Shown in pieces: positions 1 through 10,345 of a stretch of DNA of 64,000 nucleotides. Origin of the DNA: Chiua virens (taxonomy: Eukaryota; Basidiomycota; Agaricomycetes; Boletales; Boletaceae); NCBI GenBank assembly GCA_019787685.1, contig JAHNUO010000001.1, positions 2,046,001-2,110,000 on the forward strand, read 5' to 3'. The translations under genes were made by a program, and so were the position numbers. The stretch's first letter is position 1. Each line of letters begins with the position of its first letter. The notes beneath the pieces were generated by a model, which did no database searches, was not told where the DNA came from, and saw only the letters and a list, made by a program, of their open reading frames with translations.

Positions 1-1694
1 ATCGTCGTCGGTCAAGATGGCAACATCGTCTCCATCGACAACCACATTCACCAGGCCACGCTCTCAGATACCATCGCCCGTCGCGGCATAGACAACTATA
101 CCTTCATAGACCTCAAACCAGGTCACTTTATTATGCCAGGTCTCATCGATACCCACGTCGTACGCACTTCACCTCGTCTCTTTGTTCTCTCCTCATCCTC
201 TCCCAGCATGCCTGTCAGTTTCCAAACCTCGGCGTGTGCGCATCCCCCTGCCCTCTTCTTATCGCGACTCACTCACCTTGCCTACCAGTGGAGGCGACCT
301 CGAACTTCTCGATTGGCTCGCCACATACACCTTTCCAACCGAAGCCAAATTCCAGGACGTAGATTATGCCGAGCGTGTATACTCCGACGTCGTCCATCGT
401 ATCGTCGCATCCGGTGTAAGCGTCTGTTCAGTCGTATATTCATCCGTTCTAATGACTTGTAGACGACGACCTGTTGCTACTATGGTACCTTGCACCGTGA
501 CTCAACCATCCGTCTTGCCGATGTTGTCCACAGGAAAGGTAATGTTAATCATATCTCCCTACTTCTCTTCATACTGATGATCCATCCCAGGTCAGCGGGC
601 CTTCGTCGGTGTATGATTCCATCTTCGGATCCTCAGAGGTGTTTCATCCCTGACACCTTCCACAGAAATGCAACATGAACTGGCACTCCCCGGATTATTA
701 CGTCGAGAAATCAGTTCAAGAATCCGTCAGCACGACTGCGGATCTCATTCGGTACATACAGGCACTGCCACTCTCACCAGCGCAAGAACCATTGGTCCAT
801 CCTGTTATCACCCCCCGCTTCGCCATTTCCTGCACTCCAGAACTTCTAGCCGAGCTTGGCAAGCTTGCCGAGGCAATGCCCAACGTCGCTATTCAGACCC
901 ATATTTCTGAAAATCAGAAGGAGGTCGAGAACACGTTAAAGTATTTCAACGCCGACTCTTATGCCGGCATATACGACAAGTTCAAGCTTCTTCGACATAA
1001 TACCATTCTTGCACACGGCGTCTGGCTTACTGAGAAAGAAATGGATCTCCTCGCTGAGAGAGGCGCCGGTATTTCCCACTGTCCAGCCAGCAATTTCTAT
1101 CTCAGCAGTGGCATGGCAAGAGTGGGGATGCTCTTGGATCATGGTGTCAAGGTTCGCCGGGTTCGTGTTACTCACTTTGTAATCGCTGATCGCTCCGGAT
1201 TCCAGGTCGGCCTTGGTTCCGATGTCAGCGGTGGATACAACCCTTCGATCTTGCATGCTATCCAAATGGCTAGTGTTGCTTCAAACATGGTAGCTATTCA
1301 AGGAGAGCAACAGACGAGCAATCGCGAACATCAGCACAAAGGCCGCAATGCATGCGCCCACCCACACGAGGAGATCAAATTCACCAACAAGAAACTTGGT
1401 GTTGCGACCCTCCTGTATCTCGCAACCAAAGGAGGGGCAGAAGTGTGTTGTCTTCAAGATCGCATCGGATCATTCGAGCCGGGGAAGGCGTTTGACGCCT
1501 TGCTCGTAAGCGTTGGAAACGAGCCAAGCAATCCTGCCATGTGGACTTATAACCCTGATCGGAATCCTGTCTCCGAATCGAACCTCAAGCAATGGCTGGA
1601 ACGCTTCTTATTTTGCGGGGACAACCGGAACATTAAGAAGGTGATTGTTCAAGGCAGAGTCATCGGAGGGCAAGAATACGAAGCATGCGTTTGA
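1..1694 (+). CDS. GUD1: Guanine deaminase, 5' truncated by window edge
   Basis: This is an amidohydrolase-fold guanine deaminase, which converts guanine to xanthine in purine salvage. The first exon is open from base 1 and the N-terminus lies outside the window. Visible motifs are PGLIDTHVHA (metal-binding HxH), the TFPTEAKF block, THISE, ILAHGVWL, SHCPASN and GSDVSGG, which supply the zinc ligands and catalytic Asp. Introns fit at 160-206, 236-288, 416-462, 539-590, 611-665 and 1152-1205, all GT-AG and all keeping frame. The last exon runs 1206-1694 to a TGA. The gene is convergent with the ATG15 gene. Family assignment is firm; the junctions are by eye, and no frame break is needed. Confidence 0.9.
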
Positions 1695-1850
1695 TTGACC
1701 GTGTTCCAGATATAAGGTTAACGATGGTATACACTTTGGGACTCAGGGGGGAGCGAAACTAGAGCGGCCCTGCGAATCGTAGAATCACACCAGTTGGGTG
1801 AAACGTTACTTATAAAGTTGCGATAGGAAGAATACGTCCTGGATAAGCTA

Positions 1851-3305
1851 TCATGTCTTGTGCTTAAAATTTCCAAACTCCCACTTGAAACAGTCCTACA
1901 AACGCCGCCTTCAGTTCCTATACGAACTTCATACAGACGTGCGAAACACTTACCACGCAGTCAACCTCTTCGTGGGGTGTTGGCACCTCGCGCCCTTCGC
2001 GTCCGTCGGGCCACGGACCTTCAAGATCCAACACATTCAAGACCAACTCTTTGATGGGGTGTCTTCGCACGTCAGCGTGCCATCCGAGTCTCGTCACTGT
2101 ATCATACACAATTGTTTGACCTAGATGACACCGCGTTTCGAGCGCGTAACCCGCCTGAGCGCACAGCGACGTAATACCCGTACAAGCACCTTGGGGTATA
2201 GGATCTGCATTATGGTATACATGCGTGATGGGTACACGTGGCAAGCCAGCCGGGGACAGAAAAGTGGGCAACGGGAGGTGGAGTCGATGCGCTGCCATCC
2301 GTTCACCGGGTGCCTCAAACGCAACCGTAGGCAACCCGAACGTAGCGCCCAAGAGAGAGGCCAGGCTTCCTCCGAGACTGTGACCGACCAGCCAGATGTC
2401 CGCATGCGGAAAAAGCGATCGCACGTCGTTGACAAGTCTCTGATCGCGCGGTATTCAAGAGATGTCCTGATACACGGGCTTGACGGAACTTACGACTGCC
2501 GGTAGAGTAAAAGAGGCTGTCTTTGACGAGCGCGGCGGTGAGACAGGGGTCATCGCACCGGCGATAGAGACCGGTCCAATCAAAGCAGTCGCATACGGTC
2601 GAAAAGACCCAGGAGAAATCGACGCGGGCACAACAGCAGGAAAAGAGAAGATTGTCGTTGAGTTTGTCCTTTTTGGACGTGGGTCCTTGGAGTGTTGTGC
2701 CTTTTATCGAGAGGACGATGGTGGCATTATCTCGGGCGCGGAATACGAAGCCACGAAACCCATCCTCGTCGTCCTCCCAGCCAAAGGGAAAGCTCTGCGA
2801 TGGTGCGAATTGGTGAGTGTGTGTGAGAGAGTACGGTGGTGCGTCTTGGACTTACAGCGTTGATGTTCCATGAGGGATCGAGTTCGTACCAGTTGTCTTT
2901 CCAGGGAAGCTGGTAAGCGTTTGCGGCCATACGTGCGAGCTGTGCGAGGGTATGCCGATCTGTGACGTCGGGACCGAGAACTTGTGTTTCGATCCACTCT
3001 ATTGGTTCACTCTGGGCTTGGTGCATTGACCTGGAGCGGAAATGTTGGAGTGCCTCGTAGGAGGTTGGTCTGTAAACGGTCGTTGGGACTGCCTTGAGTG
3101 AGAGCGTTGGGGTTACATGCTGCGGGAACGAGTAGTCGGAGAGGAGGATTTGGGTGTCTTGCGATCCTGTGGTAAACTGGTGCGAGAGCTCGAACTGCAA
3201 TAGTCTTGGAGGGGCAGTGAGATCTGGCAGAAATGTAGCTGGAGATGGCTGTATCGCACTCGCGATGGCGAAGATGGCGAGTAGGACTGGCACATGGACG
3301 TGCAT
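1851..3305 (-). CDS. ATG15: Autophagy-related class 3 lipase Atg15
   Basis: Atg15 is a vacuolar phospholipase that lyses autophagic and Cvt bodies, delivered as a single-pass membrane protein. The start at 3305 gives a short hydrophobic N-terminal anchor (MHVHVPVLLAIFAIASA). Next come VTDRHTLAQLARMAANAY, the SCCCAR block, the catalytic GHSLGGS, the cysteine-rich CTGITSLCAQAGYALETRCH region and a C-terminal VDC-VDCFKWEF. Introns fit at 2795-2855 and 1896-1953, which restores the usual Atg15 ending. A third intron (about 2435-2488, GTAAGT...ATCAG) only keeps frame if one base in 2494-2506 is extra; with it removed the protein reads FYSTAV-RLVNDV, as in the family. Identity is clear; the frame break is discussed in the findings. 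Confidence 0.88.
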
Positions 3306-3411
3306 ACCTGGTCCCTGGTGTGAACGTCAACCCGACATCGTCCATTTTGGTTCACACAGTTGGGGTGACGTATTAAAAATACCAAGTAATGTACACAGGT
3401 ATACACAAATC

Positions 3412-4516
3412 TTATCTCGCCTGGTGAGCACCGTTTGAAGCGATCCATTCGCGGATAAAAGTGCTGCTCATCTTTGTCTGCTTCAAGATCTCGGTATCCT
3501 CGGCATCAAGCTTGGAAGAGTCTGAAGAGATGACATCTATAATGAATGTTTGCAATGCAGGGAAGCCCTTGCGAGCACGCTCCTGGTCGACTAGAGGAAG
3601 GAGAGATGACGGGTGAGGAGGGAGAAAGCAAGAGGGACGCACTGGTAGCAGCCCCAGAGAGGGTTTCCTTGCTGACGACGAGGGCCTGTATATCGGGGTC
3701 GACACCAGTGGGACCACATACATCCTCGAGGACGACAAGTTGATACTCGAGATCGGGACGGAATAGGGTGAGGAAGGCACGGGTCTTTTCTACTCTAGTA
3801 TGGAATGGCTCGAGGAGATGGGGGTTTGACTTCTTCTTGAGAAGGGCATCGGCTGGAGAGGGTTGAGTGTGAGGAGGGGGAGGAAACGAGATGTACCTGT
3901 TACACCGACGACGACCTTGCGAGTTGCGATCCAAGCGGCCATGCTGAGAAGGATTTTGTGGCCAGCATGGAGGTGGTCAAAGGTACCGCCGAGTGCGACG
4001 ACGGGATAGGAGGGAGGGCGGGCGGAAGGGATGACTTGTGCAGAAGTGGAGGATGTCCGGGGATGGGAGGAGAGGAGAGCATGAGGGATGGCAGAGAGAG
4101 AGTCGGGTAAAGATACGCCTGAGGGGGAGGTGTGGGTGAGACGGGCCGGGATGTGAAAGTGACGTACTGTCATCTACGCGGTAGACGATATCGACGTCGG
4201 AGGGAATGTCGGGAAAGACATTATTGAGGAGGACGGAGATGTTGAGGAGAAGGTTGTTCTGGCGATGGGCAGCTTTCGAGGCTTGGACGTAGATGTGTGC
4301 GATGAGGGTCTGTACGTGGACCCAAGAGTCAGTGCGGGTGATGGGTGAGGTCGGTGCAAAGGTGTCGGAAAGGAGGACGATGAGGAGGAGATCTGAAGTG
4401 GCGGACGTTGCTTGAGCGATGGCGGGGTCGAGGTGGTGGGGTGTGTCGAGGGTGTCGACGGCGACGACGAGGAGGGCACGTCTCAACGTTGTTGTCATGC
4501 TTGTCGTGGGAATCAA
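3412..4516 (-). CDS. CAB4: Phosphopantetheine adenylyltransferase (eukaryotic type)
   Basis: This enzyme carries out the fourth step of coenzyme A synthesis, joining ATP to 4'-phosphopantetheine to give dephospho-CoA. Four exons (4516-4168, 4118-3897, 3852-3643, 3590-3412) with GT-AG introns of 44-52 nt give exactly 960 nt, or 319 residues. The nucleotidyltransferase signature VALGGTFDHLHAGHK (HxGH) sits about halfway along. It is followed by the VVVGVT strand and the C-terminal SSTFIREW block that corresponds to the bacterial STxxR substrate-binding motif. The N-terminal ~130 residues are the fungal extension. An alternative start is the in-frame ATG at 4498. Its start is only 26 bp from that of the divergent palmitoyltransferase. 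Confidence 0.9.
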
Positions 4517-4542
4517 AGGGTTACACTCGAACTTGTACTACG

Positions 4543-6421
4543 ATGGCTCGTCGACCACTCCCTCTTGCTCTCGATAACTCGGACACGACCCGCCCTACTC
4601 GCTCTCATCCACTCTCCTCACCACCGACTGTGACGACGTTTCACATACCGAGCGCAACACATGCTGGCGGTATTCTCCCTTCTGCCTCTTTCTTCCATCC
4701 TTCTCGTCCATCCACCTCTCCCTCTCCCCACTCTCATTCCTTTCCCCTCTCTCCAATAAGACCACAGCCCTCTCAGGACTCTGACCTCCGTCGCGTCTCA
4801 GATTCTCCCTCCCTTCATCGTATACCTCCCCAGTCCATTCGCAGCCGTGAACTTCTCCTCCCCCTCTCCTCCCATCCCAAACCACCCGACCCACCTTCTC
4901 TATCTAGTGTCCCTCCAGACACCTCCTGTTTTTCCGTCTCGCGTGCTCGGCGTAACCACAGCATCGATTCCACTCACAATGTCATACCTATAACTCGCGA
5001 CACCTCCCAATTACCCCCCTCTCTTCCCGTGGCACACCCCATCGTTCAGATCCCCTCGAGTAGGCCCCCATCTTCTACCCCTTCTCCCAACAACGTATTC
5101 ATATCCATACCAGCCCAAAACTTTCCCTCCTTTGTCCGCCATCCCTTTGAACCCGAAAAAGCGTATATATCAATTATATCCTTCCCGTAATCGTTTCTTC
5201 TGTGCCGGCCGTCTCTTGACCGGTGGTGATTCTCCTTGGGCGTTCATCGCATCACTCGCCCTTGTCATTGCTATATCTGCTACCTGGTTCTCCACCACCT
5301 GTGTCTGGTGGTGGCATAATGAGTCTCCTGTCATCGCCGCCGTGGGGGCTTACATGACACTTCTCACTATTTCCTGCATGCTCGTCACAGTAAACCCTTT
5401 CCACCCCCCTTTTTATATTTTATTCATCCTCATCCAATAGGCTTTTCGTGATCCTGGAATCCTACCCCGTGATTTAGATCCAGATCCTCCTCTTCCTGTT
5501 ACTTCCCCTTCCGATGGTGGCGTCAGAGTCCCTCTCCCTCGCGATCTCAGGGTCAGGACAGACACGTATGTCGCACCCTCTCCGCATGTTTGGCACGCTC
5601 ACCCATTATTCCAGCGTGCGTGTCAAGTATTGTCTCACGTGCAGGATATATCGCCCCCCGAGGTCAAGTCACTGTAGAATGGTAATCAATTCCATCTAGT
5701 CATCGTGGCACGTACTCATTCTGCTCTAGTGCGATAACTGCGTCGATGACTGTGATCACCATTGCCAATGGGTGAATAATTGTGTCGGACGCCGCAACTA
5801 CACCTTCTTTTTTAGTTTCTTATTTTCTGCTGTGAGTGACATCTGATCAATGCCGACAACATTCTTATCTTCTCCCAGGTCTTGACACTCTGTCTTGTCA
5901 TCTGTACATCTGCTCTTCATCTTTATCTTCTCACTCAAAAGGATCGCGTCGATTTTTACGAGGCCCTGAATCGCGGCGTGGGCAGTGCAGTCGCGTTTTC
6001 GTTGTCAATCCTGGTGGTATGGCCAGTCACAGCCCTCCTTGCGTACCACATGAGAGTGCGTGTCGTTGCTTTTCCTCGGGCGATCCACTGACAGTCACGA
6101 CTTAGCTTCTACTCCTGAATATTACCACGATCGAGCAGGTTTGGCCATTGATTACCGTCTTTTGAGTTTGAAGCTGATTGGGCCAACCAGATCAGGAACC
6201 AAGCGCATAAAACGTTGATTCCCGGTGCACCACCGCCTAACCCATTCTCGTTTGGTTCCTGGCGGACTAACTTGGCAGAAATATTGTGTCGGCCGACTGG
6301 ATTTTCGTGGTTAGATGCGCATGGGATTGTAACGGAAGATAAGAGGCGTGTCAATCCTGGTCTGGATGATGCTGGATGGGACAATGACGATCTAGAGGAA
6401 GGGCGACCGTTGGAGGAGTAG
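4543..6421 (+). CDS. ERF2: DHHC palmitoyltransferase, Erf2-like
   Basis: This is a membrane S-acyltransferase of the Erf2 (ZDHHC9/14/18) group, which palmitoylates Ras-type proteins at the ER or Golgi. A long Ser/Pro-rich N-terminus (about 190 residues) precedes two membrane segments, a cysteine-rich domain, a DHHC motif read as [18 protein letters not shown], two more hydrophobic segments, and the family block [11 protein letters not shown]. Introns fit at 5390-5440, 5566-5614, 5682-5729, 5832-5878, 6056-6105 and 6139-6190. The join of the N-terminal frame to the membrane part (about 5100-5145) needs either one extra base removed or an unrecognised intron. DHHC is followed by Gln where Pro is usual. 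TAG at 6419. Confidence 0.85.
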
Positions 6422-7072
6422 GACTTGGAGTAAAGAGGATATTAGGTAATAGAGAGGCACCTTGCCGATCCAGCCAGCAGCGCGGAGATGATATTTTATC
6501 TCCGACTTAAAAGAGGGTATTCGGAATGCACGGCAGTTCTCTGGTACACCCTGTCAACCAACTGCCCAAGACGCTAGGGGACACTAGAGGTATGACGAAG
6601 ACATCGACCACATCGACGACCGAGTGCTAAGAAAGTTTTCTGAATAATAGCTAGGACACGTCCGATCCGTTGACGATAGAGATTCGGTAGCTCATTGCAT
6701 AACTCGGCAAATTCGGAGTCACGTCTTGCAAGGGTGCATATAATCGGCTTGTTGTGCCTCTATGGAATCGTCCGCCCGAGACCCAAAGTCCAGCGAGTCG
6801 CAGCCGACAACAAACCCGCCGTCGAGGCCTGCGAGAAAATCCCGGCAGAAGAAGCAGTCTGATTCCCAGCAGTCTGCCCCCGCCCCGGACACTTCTTCTC
6901 GCAGTCCGACCACCCGTCAGCTCAGCCCAGGCGAGTCTGCTCTTCTCCGCTCACCAACTTGGCTTCATGACGTCCTCCAGCATCCCGAACCACTGCCGAA
7001 CGTTCCCAAGAGTACCCTCGGCTAGCAGCCGCACGTGGTCCCAGTCTGCAACCATATCCTGGTGTACATTAT
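6422..7072. other. Intergenic region and probable 5' leader of the Zn2Cys6 gene
   Basis: There is about 650 bp between the palmitoyltransferase stop and the first Zn2Cys6 ATG. It holds an 87-codon open frame starting with ATG at 6762 (Ser/Pro/Gln-rich, ending TAG at 7023). This could be an upstream ORF or an alternative first exon. The frame of the Zn2Cys6 exon is also open upstream of its first ATG, back to about 6971, so an earlier spliced start is possible. I could not find a splice that joins the two in frame. Confidence 0.4.
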
Positions 7073-10000
7073 ATGATGAATCATAGCTACCCTGTGAACC
7101 CTTCTCCCTTCACCCAGCATCACTCGACCTCCACCTATCCCGCCACACCCACCATGAACGGCGCCGGTGGTTCAGCCATTCCTGCCCAGTATTATCCAAT
7201 GCACCCCACGACCTATCCCCCAGCCCCGCACGGATATGCCCCATATCCTCAGTATCCGCAACAGATGATGGTGTATGGTCCACCCCGCCCAAACACATCT
7301 CTTCCTGAGCAACAGCAGCAGCAACAACAACAACAACAACCACTGGTCAGTTCACCGTCCCTATCCCAAGTATCTACGACGGCAACGACAGGTAAGAGGA
7401 AACGAAGAGCTGATACGGGACAGGCGAGGGACAAGGAATCTGACCAGGAGGGTCCTTCCAATGAGAATGCAGCAAAGCAGCCCCTTTCCACTTCTAGTTC
7501 CACAACTCCGATCGACACCAAGAAACGTACCAAAACCCAACGCGCCTGCGATAGCTGCCGTAGCCGTAAAATTAGGTTGGCACATTTCATTTTCGGCGCA
7601 TATATTCTCCCTAAAGCCTCCCAGGTGTGACGTGCTCGCCGACTCGGACCCACCCGTCTGTCAGCATTGCAAACAATATGGCTTCGAGTGCACATTCATT
7701 CTACCTATCACGGAAACGCGGTTCAAAAAGAAAAAACTTGAAGATGATGCTACGACTGATAAGGAAAAGGATAGATCTAACGACCTTCAACGAAATACGT
7801 CATCTCCGCAGACGGAGACCCAGATGGACCGTCGTGTCTATGGTTTGTTTCCACATTTCCACCCCTTGAACTGACGGTTAAACTATTCACAGGACCAACC
7901 ACTGCTGTACATTTACTACACTCACAAGCTACGATATCTTCTCGCGTATACGAAAGCTTTGATCAACGGTACCATCACACGTGGGAAGTGTCAAAGAACG
8001 GAGACGGCGTCATATCCGTGCAGAACGTGCCTCCAGACGAGCAGCAAATGCAGCACCCCAACCCAATGGACTTGCGGCTCGATCCTGAAGTCATCCAGAG
8101 ACTTGCGAACGCCTATTTCACGGATATTGCACCAATGCTACCCATAATCACACAAGCAGAATTCCTTTCCAACCCTTCCCCACCACCGATCTTACTTTAT
8201 TCCATGTGTCTCGTAGCAGGCCGCTCGGAGAGACGTCCCACAATCTGTTTTCGACTCGATTCGCTATGCAGTCAACAGCGTAATCAAGTCAGAGGATGTA
8301 TTGTCAACAGCGTCCATTGCGAATGTCCAGGCATTGCTCATATTAAGCATGGTTGGTGACTGTCATTCGCAATACGTGCCCAACGCATTGTCCGCATTGT
8401 GGATTCGGCTTGGTACTGCAGTACGTATGGTAAGTGTTCAGCTAGGAAACAATTGTTATTTTGTGACGATTATTCGATTATTCCAGGCCCAAGACCTCGG
8501 GCTTCATCGAGCAGAGTCTGTGAAACAAAATATAGAACTTCGACGTCGGCTGTGGGGGATCTGTGTCATGTGTGACAGATGGTATGAAGAGTCCTGTGTC
8601 TCTCCAAATATCTAACGCCTGGCAAGGTTAAGTTTGACGTATGGTCACCCATACATGATCGACGTACAAGACTGTGACGCGCGTCTGCCATCCTCCGGAG
8701 ACCCTAATGATCTTTATATGGACGAACTTGTTCGGTTGAGCGTAATACTCGGCCGTGTATTGAAGACAATATACAGGTAGGATTGCAGTTTGAGGGCGTG
8801 TATCCTTCTGAAACTGATGATCCACCTAGTCCTTCTGGTTTAATGTTTACGACCGACGAAATGTTGTATAGTTTGTTGGCCGACTTGGAGAATTGGAAAG
8901 CCAATCTTCCGGAAAATCTCAGGTATCGAGGACCAGATACTCCTCAAAACGCAGGTGCGACAGGATACGAAATGTCCTTGTTCTCGGATTTCCCCCCCCA
9001 CATTGACAAAATTTGCTTCCACCAGGTCTCTTGCATCTACTGTATTCGTGTGTTTGTATGATATTCTGGCGTGTGTTCATGCGGATATCGTATACATGCC
9101 CGGCGCATCTTAAATTCGGGTTGACAGTGGCAACCTGGAGTGCTCTTGTTCGGCTCACTGGAGAGTCAATCGACTGGCTCGATGCGCACGAACGAATGTA
9201 TGATGTATGGCTTTTGGTTGCATATGCAGCAACGTCATGTGCGTTGGTACAGGTATGTTGCGGTACTGGGTAGGGGCGTTCCAAATGCTATAGCTGTATT
9301 CTAGTATCACACGTGGGCTCGGCGACAAGACACCGAAGCTGCCGCTAAACTGCGAAAATTGCGGGACTGCGTGCGGAGGTGGGAGGGATCAATATCTCCT
9401 GATCACATGTCTGCCCGGCGGAAGGTGAGTATTTTGTTGTGAGTTTTGGATTCATTGTGACGTTGAACGACGCAGGCTGCCGAAATTATTGCACTGCTGT
9501 ATGAGGCAACTCAAGGACCTCCGCTTCCGCTGGATCAACCGCCCTTGCTAAACCCAACTGGAGGAGTGACAGGGAAACGGCCACTCCAGGGGTTAGAATA
9601 CAAGAAAGATCCATCACGCCCTGGTGGTGGGGTATTTGTTGCGCATGGCGAAGCGCGCCAAGGAGATTACGAGGGGATACCCCAGGGTACCGTTATCACG
9701 TCATCTGACGAGGAGTCTGAAGGTAAGGGTCGTTTTGACAGTGTCATCCATGACAAGCATGATGACTGTTTACCTGACAGATCGACCTGATCTGCTCGGA
9801 TGCCGTGGGTCATCGCTAGTGAGCATTGCACCTCTGACTTACAGCCAAATGGACGGAGCCGAGAGTGGCACGCCAGCCGCATTTCCAAACATGAACCCAG
9901 CATTGAACAACGTGACCAGCCAGGGACCAGGGAACGTGCAAGTGTTGAATGTACTTGACATACCTCAAGCATCAAATACATTGGAACAGCTTGCAATGGC

Positions 10001-10227
10001 AGATGTTGGCCTACTCGAGGGCATTCCTGGTGGGATGTTTGACTGGGGTGAGTAGTGTGGGTTGATGCAGTGTTGAGACAATATTGACGAATGTTGAATG
10101 TGTCACAGGACAGTGGGATTCGTTCTTTGCACGGTTCAATGGATCGAAGTGTTGGAGGCGAAAAAGGGGGGTGAGGGGGGAACCGAGGTGGGAGGGCGTA
10201 TGGGGGAAGAGCAGGGGGGATGAATGA
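7073..10227 (+). CDS. Zn2Cys6 fungal transcription factor
   Basis: This is a nuclear binuclear-cluster regulator with a fungal-specific transcription factor domain; its target genes are unknown. Order: Pro/Tyr/Gln-rich N-terminus with a run of ten Gln (about 7310-7340), a basic stretch GKRKRR, then the zinc cluster split by an intron (ACDSCRSRKIR | CDVLADSDPPVCQHC), spacing CX2CX6CX10CX2CX6C. The middle homology region follows, ending near the acidic Met-Phe-Asp-Trp tail. Introns fit at 7576-7624, 7843-7892, 8430-8486, 8582-8626, 8777-8829, 8955-9025, 9253-9304, 9425-9475, 9723-9780 and 10048-10108. The frame breaks by +1 within 8214-8228; deleting one G gives MCLVAAARRDVPQSVF. The start could lie upstream. 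Confidence 0.85.
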
Positions 10228-10345
10228 GAACGAATATGTATTACTGACGAGGCTAATCGAATGTTTCGCACAAGTTTGTTTCTGTACCCGACGTCGAATT
10301 TATTAAAGCACATTTCTAATTTGATACCCCTCCACACTCTTTTCT

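Noticed and set aside
7310..7345. CAG/CAA triplet run
   Set aside because: A polyglutamine tract within the transcription factor, common in such proteins; not a separate repeat element.
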